Of a stretch of 64,000 nt of DNA, positions 26,672 to 35,255 are shown in pieces. The stretch is taken from assembly GCF_014698845.1 (NCBI RefSeq), contig NZ_JACJTV010000026.1:19054-83053 (forward strand). The letters are read 5' to 3'. The position numbers were made by a program, and so were the translations under genes. This DNA is from Coleofasciculus sp. FACHB-1120. GTDB taxonomy: Bacteria; Cyanobacteriota; Cyanobacteriia; Cyanobacteriales; FACHB-T130. The notes beneath the pieces were generated by a model that saw only the letters and a program-made list of their open reading frames with translations, ran no database searches and was not told the DNA's origin. Numbering within the stretch: the first letter of the stretch is position 1; each line of letters opens with the position of its first letter.

Positions 26672-27562
26672 ATGTTTGGAAACCAAATTAAGACAGCAGC
26701 ATTGCTGGGACTCCTCAGCGGTCTTCTGGTTCTGGGTGGCTATTATCTGGTAGGCAACGAGCAGGGGCTATACCTAGGTCTGGCTTTTGCGGCATTCAGT
26801 AGTTTTAGCTCTTGGTACTATTCTGACCAAGCTGCCTTGATGGCGTATCGCGCTCAACCGATTGCCCGTCAAGAGGCTCCAGAACTCTATGATATGGTGG
26901 CTTCCCTGAGCCAAAAAGCCGGGATTCCCATGCCCAAGCTGTTTGTCGTGCCAACCAAATCTCCCAATGCTTTTGCAACCGGACGAGATCCGGATCATGC
27001 CTCTGTGGCAGTGACTCAAGGGATTATGGAATTGCTTTCCCGCGAAGAACTTGAAGGTGTTTTGGCTCACGAACTCACTCATGTCAAAAACCGCGACACT
27101 CTCACTCAGGCGGTTGCAGGCACCATCGCTGGAGCAATTACCTTTGCGGGGCGGATTCTCACGTTGGGAGCGCTCTATGGCCCTGTCACCCGCGATGACC
27201 GCCGAGGGGGAAACGCTTTGGGTTCCTTGTTTCTAATCGTTTTGGCTCCGATTGCGGCGGCGCTGCTTCAGTTTGCGATTTCCCGCACTAGGGAGTTTTC
27301 TGCTGACTTGGGTTCGGCGGAAATCACGGGGAATCCTTTGGCGCTTGCCAGTGCGTTGGAGAAGCTTGAGGCAATGGGTCATCAGATTCCGATGAATGGC
27401 AATCCAACGATGTCGCCGCTACTGATTGTCAATCCTATCTCGACAAAAGGGTTGCAATCTCTTTTCCGTACCCATCCCCCGACTGAGGATCGGATTCGTC
27501 GTCTTGTAGAGTTGGCTCAGCAACAAAAGCAACAAAAGCAAATGACTCCAGCGATCGCATAA
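26672..27562 (+). CDS. htpX: Membrane zinc metalloprotease HtpX-like (M48B)
   Basis: The 296-residue M48 family protease has two N-terminal hydrophobic segments (LLGLLSGLLVLGGYYLVG, GLYLGLAFAAFSSF). The zinc site is AHELTHVKNRD with His133, Glu134 and His137; the third ligand lies in the TREFSADLGSAE segment. Another two membrane segments flank GAITFAG...LFLIVLAPIAAALLQFA. HtpX takes part in membrane protein quality control, cutting misfolded proteins at the cytoplasmic membrane. A glycosyltransferase gene follows in the same direction. Confidence 0.9.
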   Translation: MFGNQIKTAALLGLLSGLLVLGGYYLVGNEQGLYLGLAFAAFSSFSSWYYSDQAALMAYRAQPIARQEAPELYDMVASLSQKAGIPMPKLFVVPTKSPNAFATGRDPDHASVAVTQGIMELLSREELEGVLAHELTHVKNRDTLTQAVAGTIAGAITFAGRILTLGALYGPVTRDDRRGGNALGSLFLIVLAPIAAALLQFAISRTREFSADLGSAEITGNPLALASALEKLEAMGHQIPMNGNPTMSPLLIVNPISTKGLQSLFRTHPPTEDRIRRLVELAQQQKQQKQMTPAIA

Positions 27563-27643
27563 TGTGCAAGCAGTGCTGGTGATGCTTGATTTTAGCCGGT
27601 GGTAACGCCGGTTTTTTATTGAATGAGGATGCTAACACCGGAG

Positions 27644-28399
27644 ATGTCTCGCGTTTCGATTATTATTCCCACGCTGAACGAGGCGACGTGCTTAGAACGC
27701 ACGCTGCGCCAGTTGAATTTACTAGATCCTCCAGCTTGGGAAGTGCTGGTGGTAGATGGGGGAAGTGACGATGAGACAGTTGCGATCGCCCAGCGGATCT
27801 TACAAGCGATCGCGCTTTCTTCTCAAGCGCGTGTCCTCTGTTGTGATGTTCGCGGGCGTTCGGTGCAGATGAACCGAGGCGCAGAAGCGGCGACGGGGGA
27901 TATCCTGTGCTTCTTACACGCAGACACTTCGGTTCCAGATGATTTTGTGGCAGTGGTTGAGCAAACTTTAGCAGATCCAGCCGTTGCTGGCGGCGGGTTT
28001 ATTTCTTTGATGGCAGGTTCCCAGACGACGCGCTGGGGAGTTTCGCTGCACAATTACCTCAAAACTTACTACGCGCCCCTGCTTTTCCGACCTCGTTTAT
28101 TTTTTCAGGGGTTGCGATTGTTATTTGGCGATCAGGTGATGTTTTGTCGTCGCGCCGATTTCTGGAAATGTGGCGGTTTCGATCCAGCATTGCCGATTAT
28201 GGAGGAAGCGGATTTGTGCCTGAAGCTGGTGAAACAAGGGCGGATTCGTCAAGTGAATCGAGTTGTGCAAAGTAGCGATCGCCGTGTGGCAAAATGGGGT
28301 TCGCTGAAGGCTACCGCGATCTATCTCTACATCGGCTTTCTTTGGGGTATTGGAGTTGAAGCAACTTACCTGAAAAAGTTTTATGAGGAAATTCGCTAA
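27644..28399 (+). CDS. Family 2 glycosyltransferase (TIGR04283 type)
   Basis: The 251-residue GT-A glycosyltransferase has VSIIIPTLNEATCL at the start, VVDGGSDDETV, the DxD-like LHADTSVPDDF and GGGFISL. This matches the TIGR04283 group, whose members occur in arsenosugar and other biosynthetic clusters. I chose the ATG at 27644 because CCGGAG precedes it; an in-frame ATG at 27623 has no such site. It lies about 80 bp after htpX. Acceptor sugar unknown. Confidence 0.82.
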   Translation: MSRVSIIIPTLNEATCLERTLRQLNLLDPPAWEVLVVDGGSDDETVAIAQRILQAIALSSQARVLCCDVRGRSVQMNRGAEAATGDILCFLHADTSVPDDFVAVVEQTLADPAVAGGGFISLMAGSQTTRWGVSLHNYLKTYYAPLLFRPRLFFQGLRLLFGDQVMFCRRADFWKCGGFDPALPIMEEADLCLKLVKQGRIRQVNRVVQSSDRRVAKWGSLKATAIYLYIGFLWGIGVEATYLKKFYEEIR

Positions 28400-28442
28400 T
28401 TAGTGATTAGTTATAAAAGCTGTCTAATTGATCATAATAAAA

Positions 28443-28515
28443 GAACCCCACCCCCAACCCCTCCCCGCTTGCGGGGAGGGGAGCCAGAGCCGCAGGCGTT
28501 GGCGGGGTGGGGTTC
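28443..28515. repeat. Nested GC-rich hairpin repeat
   Basis: Two nested perfect stems are present. The outer one is GAACCCCACCCC (28443-28454) with GGGGTGGGGTTC (28504-28515). The inner one is CCCCTCCCCGC (28458-28468) with GCGGGGAGGGG (28471-28481). It lies between convergent genes; a common kind of cyanobacterial intergenic repeat, perhaps a bidirectional terminator. Confidence 0.75.
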
Positions 28516-28570
28516 CGGGGAGTCGGTAATCAACTGGATTTAATATCAAGGTGCATCTGCTGTCGCTCAA

Positions 28571-29281
28571 CTAACAACTAATAACTCTTTTTTCATTTAA
28601 ATTCCAGTCGTAATACAGATAGGAAATCGGCGTTGAAGCGTCGATAGGAGCGTCGGTTTTTAAATACAAGCGGATGTATTCAGGAATAGAAGGTGCAACT
28701 TTCAGTAAATCGCTCTTGTACCACTTGAAAATTTTGCTACAGTACAGCGTTCCCGTTTGGGAATCGTAGCGAACTTTATCGGGATTGTTAATAAAACGGC
28801 TGGCGTCATTCTCTAACTGAGTCCGCACCGATTCCGGAAAGTATGCACCGTTTCGCAACAGCGGACAACCAATAGAAGCACAAACCAGGGCGAAGTGGAT
28901 GCGGGGTTCGTCAAATTCGCGGCGGAGGATGCCATGCTCGATTTGGTTGAGGCTGTAGCGCTTACCTGCAAAGGAATAGACGGGACGGATAAAGAACAAC
29001 AGGAAGGCAATCCAGTTGGGAATTCCTAAAATCTTCGGTCGGATGGAGGGGATGGGATAGCGTTCTAGAACTTGATTGATCGCGATCGCATTATATAAAT
29101 TCAGCCACAGCGCCAACCGTTCATCTGGGTTGGGATAATCCCGCAAATCTAGTTGCTGTAAAGAAGCTAGCCATTGAGGAAGCGCTTGCGATCGCTCTAA
29201 AGACCAAGCATGATAATCGACGCGACCTTCTAGATCGACGTATCGGCGCAGTAGCTCATCCCAAACTGTAAAGTCGATCAT
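28571..29281 (-). CDS. DUF547 domain protein
   Basis: The 236-residue protein has the DUF547 core: LNLYNAIAINQVLERYPI, FAGKRYSLNQIEHGILR, DEPRIHFALVCASIGCPLLRNGAY. The conserved Cys and His residues in the last two segments suggest a transglutaminase-like or peptidase-like fold, but function is unknown for the family. No signal peptide. Conserved in many cyanobacteria and plants. It is divergent from the large CHAT-STAND-WD40 gene across a 1-kb gap. Confidence 0.82.
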   Translation of the reverse strand: MIDFTVWDELLRRYVDLEGRVDYHAWSLERSQALPQWLASLQQLDLRDYPNPDERLALWLNLYNAIAINQVLERYPIPSIRPKILGIPNWIAFLLFFIRPVYSFAGKRYSLNQIEHGILRREFDEPRIHFALVCASIGCPLLRNGAYFPESVRTQLENDASRFINNPDKVRYDSQTGTLYCSKIFKWYKSDLLKVAPSIPEYIRLYLKTDAPIDASTPISYLYYDWNLNEKRVISC

Positions 29282-30291
29282 GGCTCAATACTTTCTCCGA
29301 GCGGACAAATCTAACCCCATATTAGAGTTACTCCCAAAACCCGCAAAGAAATAAATTTCTACAGCTTATAGCCAAAGTTTATTTTAATGGCCTTAAATCT
29401 TTATCTAGTCAGTATAAAAATTCCATTTAAGAGGAATTTTGCTATTAGAAACAGATTAAAATCTCTTGCTGTATTGTAACTGATGCAAGATGTGTGTCTC
29501 CTATAAGTAAAGGAAGAACAATTCACCTTTCCTCTTCTTTTAGAAGATGTTTTCAAAGGTAGGTTTAGCTGTAAAAAAGCTCATAAGACTGAAGCTAAAG
29601 TTGCAAACATTAACACCACTTACACGCGAATAAATAACGCATATTAAGCGCAATTAAACGTGTGTTTATCTGGCGATTATCAAAGAATACTCGAAACCTC
29701 GGAGGCTTTTATCTATATAGCTATTACTCGGATTGTAGCCGCACAATAAACATTGCCTTCGACTTATTTAAGTTTAAAAAAACTTTTTTAGCTCTATACT
29801 TAACAATAGCTTAAGTGTTAAACCCTTTGTTTTCCGTAATTAATCTATAAAAATATAAATTATAGCCAAATAATAAAATAATAAGTTTTATTAGTAACAA
29901 TTATTTAAGCGATAAAAAACTGATAAAAACATGGGTTAAGCTATCGAACAGCAAAAGTATCTCGTTGTAAGGGATTCAAAATTTGCTCTGCTGCGAGGGG
30001 AAAAAAAGCCTTATAGTGCTTCTCGGTTGAGTCAAGTACAGTCAAGACCTAACTTCTAACAGAGTTCCCGGAATCGAGAAAAGGGCTAATTTAAAAGCCT
30101 CTCTCTATTCCAAAGAGAGAGCAAAACTTTACCGTATATAAGTGAGAACGGCTATATTATTTTTCTTCTACCTAGAGTGAACCAAAAGAACTACTCACTG
30201 TATTTATAGCCTCGTAATAACGTCTCATAATAACGACAAATAATTCGTTCTCCGGCATCTGGAGAGCGAGAAATAATCAAAGGAAAAATGC
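29282..30291. other. AT-rich 1-kb non-coding region upstream of the CHAT-STAND-WD40 gene
   Basis: No open frame of note lies on either strand. The region is clearly AT-rich and has an 8-bp hairpin CTCTCTCT-attccaa-AGAGAGAG at 30099-30121, about 170 bp before the start codon. It likely holds a long promoter/leader for the downstream gene. AAAGGAAAAATGC at the gene start supplies the ribosome binding site. I found no tRNA or known small RNA in it. Confidence 0.55.
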
Positions 30292-33200
30292 ATGAATGTC
30301 TTTGAGTTCGAGATTACCATCCAGAGCAAATCAGGCGATAGTAGCTGGCCTATTGTTGTCAGGTGTAAGCAACCGGATGGCCTAACCATCCATTCAAAAG
30401 AGACTCTTGAGCTAAGTCAGGATGACTTCAACGAACTCACTCAACAGCAAGAAAACGAGAGGGAATACGGCACCCTACTAGGCAAAGCCCTGTTTCGAGG
30501 GGCTGTGTACGACACCTTTATTCGTGCCCTATCCAAGAGCAGTCAGGACTGTCGCCTGCGAATTTTGCTATCGATTGAAGCGGCTGACAACGACAAAGTA
30601 AAGACCTTGCATTGGGAAAGGCTGTGTGCTCCGATTGATGCCGACGAGGATTGGGATCTTTTAGCCCGCGACCAGCGCGTTCCCTTTTCCCTGTACATTC
30701 CCACTATTATCGATCGCCGTTTTCCCCCCATTGGGCGACGCGACTTGCGGGCACTGGTGCTGGTAGCGAGTCCCTCTAATATCGGTAAGTTTCAATTAGC
30801 ACCTTTTGACGTTGAAGCTGTCTTATCTGGAGTCAAGGAAGCGCTTGGTGAAATTCCTTATGAAGTTTTGGCAAATGATGTTGCAGGTGCGATCGGGCCC
30901 CCAACCCTACAAGAACTGTCTAAGCAACTGACTAACTCCAAGAAGCCATACACCTTGCTGCACTTTGTCGCCCACGGCAAGCTGCTGGATAACGGAGAAA
31001 CTGTTCTGTACTGGGCAAAAGCCGATAACCAAGTTCAGCCAGTTACGGGAGAAGAATTACTCTCAGAGTTGAAAAATATCGGTAATCATCAGAGGAGCTT
31101 ACCTCACTTTGCCTTTCTGTGTACTTGCGAGAGTGCCGACCCTAGAGCAGAAGCAGGATTAGGTGGATTAGGTCAGCGATTGGTCAGAAATTTAGGGATG
31201 CCTGCTGTAGTAGCGATGACTCGCAAGGTGAGCGTAGAGACAGGCTTGGCTCTAGGACAGAGCTTTTATCGACGACTCAGAGAGTCCGGAGAGGTAGATA
31301 CGGCACTACAAGAGGCAACAGCCGGACTGGGAAAGCGCCACGATATTGCTGTCCCGGCTCTATTTAGCCGCTTGGGTGGGCGTCCCTTATTTAGCGATCG
31401 CCTTGACGATCGGGATTTAACTGACGAGGAAATCGACTATGGTATTGGCAAGCTGAGCCAACTCCTTCAAGAACGCGCCCCTCATGCCTCCGTACTCAAG
31501 GAGAGCTTTAAAAGGCAGGTAGAGACGCTCAACGGTACCCAAGGAGCCGAGTCACGCATAGCGAGTGAACAGCGCCAGCAGGCAATAGTAGAGATCGATA
31601 ACCTGTGCGATCAAGTCCTGGAAATTAGCTTTGATGCTCTGGCAGCTTTGGGCAAGGAACCACCAGAATACAAGGCTGATTGTCCTTTTCCCGGTCTATC
31701 TTCCTTTGCTGAAGAACAATACCATAAGTTCTTTTTTGGGCGCGATGAGCTGATTAGAGACTTACAAAAGGAACTTGCGAAGGATAATTTCTTAGCGGTT
31801 ATCGGTGCTTCGGGCAGCGGCAAATCATCCGTAGTGCTAGCTGGACTGATTCCTAAGCTTAAAGAGCAGGAGCCAAGCCTACAGTCGGTTCGCATCACAC
31901 CGAGCAACGAGCCGCTGAAACAATTAGAAATACTGTTAAAGGTATCCCAACAGCCTTCGGTACTGGTGGTAGACCAATTTGAGGAACTGTTCACCCTCTG
32001 CGAAGATAAAGCCAATCGGCAAGAATTTATCGACAAGTTGTTACACCTTGCCGAGCGGCGGAAGGTTGTGATTACGATGCGGGCGGACTTTTTAGGAGAG
32101 TGTACCTTCTACCCCGAACTGAGAAAGCGGATTGAAACTCGACAAAAATTGGTTGGGCCGATGGAACCGGCCGAACTAATTACAGCGATGAAGATGCAGG
32201 CAGATAGGGGAGGGTTGCGCTTTGAAACTGGCTTGAGCCACTCGATTCTCAATGATGTGCAAGGGGAGCCTGGGGCAATGCCACTGCTGCAATATGCGTT
32301 GCAGGAACTGTGGAAGCGGCGGCGGGGGCGCTGGATGTGCGATGAGGAGTACCAATCTATCGGTAGAGTTCACCAGGCGATCGCTAAAACTGCTGATGAT
32401 TTTTACAATAGCCTACCAGCTAAGCAACAAGAGCAAATCCAGAATATTTTCTTGCGCTTGACTCGCCTGGATAAGAATGCCATCCAGGGAGAGAAGCGAC
32501 GGGACACCCGCCAGCGAGTGGAACTAGAGGATCTAGTGCCGAGTGGGAGCAATCTGGCCCAGACAAAGAAGTTGGTACAGCAGCTAGCGGGTGAAGGGGT
32601 ACGGCTAGTCGTCACCAGTCGGAACCAAACTACCGGGAAGGAAGAAGTAGAAGTCGCCCACGAAGCTTTAATCCGCTATTGGCCAACATTGAAGGAGTGG
32701 TTGAGCCAGAACCGCACTGACTTGCAACTCCGAGAAACCATATGTCAGGCGGCAGAAGATTGGCACCAGCACCAAAAGCAACCAGACCAAAACAGCTATT
32801 TAATCCATCAGGGCGGAAGGTTAGAAGATGCACAAGTGTTATTGAAACAGCCCAAATTTGTACATCTCAACCAAGAAGAAGCAGAATATGTCTTGGCTTG
32901 TTTGGAGCGGCGCGATCGCATCCGCAGGCAAGAAAAACAACGCAGACATCGCCTGCTTTTCGCCGCTGTCAGCTCAGCTTTTGTCTTTGCTGGATTTGCC
33001 ATCTTTGCTGGATATCAGTGGCGCGAAGCAGAAAGCGAGCGAATTCAGGCGTTAAGTGCTTCCTCAGAAGCTCAGTTGGCAACAAATCAATTAGAGGCAT
33101 TGATCGGAAGTTTACAAGCTGCCAAAGAAGTTAAGCAACTGTGGCTGCCAGAAACAACCTTAACGAATAAAGTAATGGGCAGCCTGCAAAAAGTAACTTC

Positions 33201-35145
33201 TGAAGTCAGAGAACTCAATCGTTTAGAAGGATATGAAAGCTCAGTTACAGATGTCAGTTTTAGCCTAGATGGTCAGATGCTGGCGAGTAGTGGAGATGAT
33301 GGCACAGTTCGTTTGTCAGATTTACATGGCAAAGAACTCATAAAATTTGTAGTGACTAAAGAGCAAATTAGAAGTGTCAAGTTTAGTCCTAAGAGTCAGA
33401 TACTGGCAACTGGTGCTGAGGATGGGACTGCAAAATTGTGGGATTTGGAGGGAAAACTATGGAAGAAATTTCCTAAGCAGGAGACAGGGTTATATAGCAT
33501 CACTTTCAGCCCTGATGGTAAGAAGATCGCTATTGGTTCTGGGGATGGCATCGTTTGCTTATGGAGTTTGGAGGGAAATTTAATCAAAAAATTTCCTGCT
33601 CATAATACTAGTAGTAGAGTGTGGGGCATCACTTTCAGCCCTGATGGTGAGAGGATCGCTACTGGTTCTGGAGATGGCACTGCCAAGTTGTGGGATTTGA
33701 AAGGCAACCTATTAAAGAAATTTGAAGGGCATAAAGATCGGGTGTTTAGTGTCAGTTTTAGCCCCGATGGTCAGCACCTCGCCACCGCCTCTCAGGACAG
33801 CACTGTCAAGTTGTGGGATTTGAAAGGAAAAGAGTTGGGAGAATTGTCAGGACATAAAGACTGGGTGTTTAGTGTCATTTTCAGTCCCGATGGTCAGCAC
33901 CTCGCCACTGGTTCCAAGGACGGCGTTGTTCGCTACTGGGGTTTGAATGGAAAACTCTTGAAGGAATTTAAAGGGCATAAGAACTCAGTTAGGAGTGTTA
34001 TTTTCAGCCCAAATGGCAAGCTTTTAGCTACGGCTGGATACGATAACACTGTACGCTTATGGGATTTGCAAGATCGCCAGCAGTTAACTGATTTTAAAGC
34101 GCAAGAAGGCACAGTCTGGAGTGTCAGTTTTAGCCCGAATGGCGAGATGTTGGCGACTTCTGGAGCAGCTAGCACTGCTCTCCTGTGGGATTTATCAGAT
34201 GATAAGCCGTTGGTAGATCCGGTGGTGAAATTCAAAGGTCATACAAATGTAGTTTGGAAGATTAGTTTTAGCCCAAATGGCAAATTTTTGGCTACATCAG
34301 GAGGGGATGGCATGGTACGTTTGTGGAGTTTATTTGGTAAGGATCGGGGAAAATTCAAAGGTCATAAAGGTGAAGTTCAAGGTCTAAACTTTAGCCCGGA
34401 TGGTAGGTTTTTAGCGACCTCAGGAAAGGATGAAACCGCCCGCTTGTGGGATTTGTCTGGTAAGGATACGAAAGAATTCAAAGGTCATAAAGGTGACGTC
34501 CTGAGCGTCAGTTTTAGCCCGAATGGCAAACTTTTAGCTACCGCAGGAAACGATGGCATGGTACTAGCTACCGCAGGAGTGGATGGCATGGTACGTTTGT
34601 GGAATTCATCAGGTCAGGATCTAAAAAAATTCAGAGCGCATCAAAAACCTATCAATAGCGTCATTTGGAGTAATGACGGACAAAAACTGGCTACAGGTAG
34701 TAGTGATGGCACTGTCCGCTTGTGGGATTTGAAGGGAAACCGCCTGGGAGAAGAATTAAAAGGTCATATAGGTGCAGTGCTGAAACTCCGTTGGAGTAAG
34801 GATGGTAAGCTGCTAGCGAGTGCCGGAGCTGACTCAACTGCTCGTCTATGGGATGTATCCGGTGTATCCGGTCAATCCGGTGTATCCGGTCAAGAGGTAG
34901 CTGTATTCAAAACTTATCAAGGTGAGGTCAAGAGTGTCGATTTTAGGCCGGATGGTAAGCTTCTAGCTACGGGTGGTGAAGATGGAACGGTTAAGTTATG
35001 GCGAATTGAAGGATTAGATGAGCTGATGGAGCGGGGTTGCGATTGGGTACACGACTATCTCAATAATCGAGATTCCAAACTTACGCCTGAAGAACGTCAG
35101 GTTTGTGATGGTATTAGCACTGCTAGTAGTTCACCAAAAAAGTAG
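30292..35145 (+). CDS. CHAT-nSTAND-WD40 fusion protein
   Basis: The 1617-residue protein joins effector, switch and sensor. Residues 1-140 form an N-terminal domain often found before CHAT. The CHAT caspase fold spans about 150-370 with His228 (LHFVAHG) and Cys279 (LCTCESA). A helical linker to about 460 is followed by an nSTAND1 NTPase with Walker A GASGSGKSS from 505 and Walker B VLVVDQFEELF. One membrane helix (LLFAAVSSAFVFAGFAIFAGY) follows. Fourteen WD40 repeats then predict two seven-bladed propellers, and a C-terminal GCDWVHDYL element ends the protein. Both catalytic residues and both Walker motifs are intact. Expected behaviour is ligand-triggered protease activation. It converges on a C25-like protein and a hydrolase gene. 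Confidence 0.93.
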   Translation: MNVFEFEITIQSKSGDSSWPIVVRCKQPDGLTIHSKETLELSQDDFNELTQQQENEREYGTLLGKALFRGAVYDTFIRALSKSSQDCRLRILLSIEAADNDKVKTLHWERLCAPIDADEDWDLLARDQRVPFSLYIPTIIDRRFPPIGRRDLRALVLVASPSNIGKFQLAPFDVEAVLSGVKEALGEIPYEVLANDVAGAIGPPTLQELSKQLTNSKKPYTLLHFVAHGKLLDNGETVLYWAKADNQVQPVTGEELLSELKNIGNHQRSLPHFAFLCTCESADPRAEAGLGGLGQRLVRNLGMPAVVAMTRKVSVETGLALGQSFYRRLRESGEVDTALQEATAGLGKRHDIAVPALFSRLGGRPLFSDRLDDRDLTDEEIDYGIGKLSQLLQERAPHASVLKESFKRQVETLNGTQGAESRIASEQRQQAIVEIDNLCDQVLEISFDALAALGKEPPEYKADCPFPGLSSFAEEQYHKFFFGRDELIRDLQKELAKDNFLAVIGASGSGKSSVVLAGLIPKLKEQEPSLQSVRITPSNEPLKQLEILLKVSQQPSVLVVDQFEELFTLCEDKANRQEFIDKLLHLAERRKVVITMRADFLGECTFYPELRKRIETRQKLVGPMEPAELITAMKMQADRGGLRFETGLSHSILNDVQGEPGAMPLLQYALQELWKRRRGRWMCDEEYQSIGRVHQAIAKTADDFYNSLPAKQQEQIQNIFLRLTRLDKNAIQGEKRRDTRQRVELEDLVPSGSNLAQTKKLVQQLAGEGVRLVVTSRNQTTGKEEVEVAHEALIRYWPTLKEWLSQNRTDLQLRETICQAAEDWHQHQKQPDQNSYLIHQGGRLEDAQVLLKQPKFVHLNQEEAEYVLACLERRDRIRRQEKQRRHRLLFAAVSSAFVFAGFAIFAGYQWREAESERIQALSASSEAQLATNQLEALIGSLQAAKEVKQLWLPETTLTNKVMGSLQKVTSEVRELNRLEGYESSVTDVSFSLDGQMLASSGDDGTVRLSDLHGKELIKFVVTKEQIRSVKFSPKSQILATGAEDGTAKLWDLEGKLWKKFPKQETGLYSITFSPDGKKIAIGSGDGIVCLWSLEGNLIKKFPAHNTSSRVWGITFSPDGERIATGSGDGTAKLWDLKGNLLKKFEGHKDRVFSVSFSPDGQHLATASQDSTVKLWDLKGKELGELSGHKDWVFSVIFSPDGQHLATGSKDGVVRYWGLNGKLLKEFKGHKNSVRSVIFSPNGKLLATAGYDNTVRLWDLQDRQQLTDFKAQEGTVWSVSFSPNGEMLATSGAASTALLWDLSDDKPLVDPVVKFKGHTNVVWKISFSPNGKFLATSGGDGMVRLWSLFGKDRGKFKGHKGEVQGLNFSPDGRFLATSGKDETARLWDLSGKDTKEFKGHKGDVLSVSFSPNGKLLATAGNDGMVLATAGVDGMVRLWNSSGQDLKKFRAHQKPINSVIWSNDGQKLATGSSDGTVRLWDLKGNRLGEELKGHIGAVLKLRWSKDGKLLASAGADSTARLWDVSGVSGQSGVSGQEVAVFKTYQGEVKSVDFRPDGKLLATGGEDGTVKLWRIEGLDELMERGCDWVHDYLNNRDSKLTPEERQVCDGISTASSSPKK
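34534..34593 (+). repeat. 30-bp in-frame tandem duplication in a WD40 blade
   Basis: Two adjacent 30-base copies encode LATAGNDGMV and LATAGVDGMV. The second copy inserts ten residues into WD40 repeat 11. It is in frame, so the gene stays open. Confidence 0.85.
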
Positions 35146-35207
35146 GGAGCGTTAGAGCAAAACGAGGACGCAACTCCGCTGTTGCGATCTTCCCCAGCAA
35201 CCTGAAA

Positions 35208-35232
35208 GCGGCGCGGACTTTGACCGCGCCGC
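35208..35232. terminator. GC-rich hairpin between convergent genes
   Basis: A 9-bp perfect stem GCGGCGCGG / CCGCGCCGC with a 7-base loop lies between the stops of the CHAT-STAND-WD40 gene and the C25-like gene. No T-run follows on either strand, so termination efficiency is uncertain. Confidence 0.6.
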
Positions 35233-35255
35233 AGTTCACTTAAGCGCGATCGCTA

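Noticed and set aside
27595..27620. Possible terminator after htpX (GCCGGTGGTAACGCCGGTTTTTT)
   Set aside because: Only a 4-bp stem can form; the repeat is direct rather than inverted, so support is too weak.
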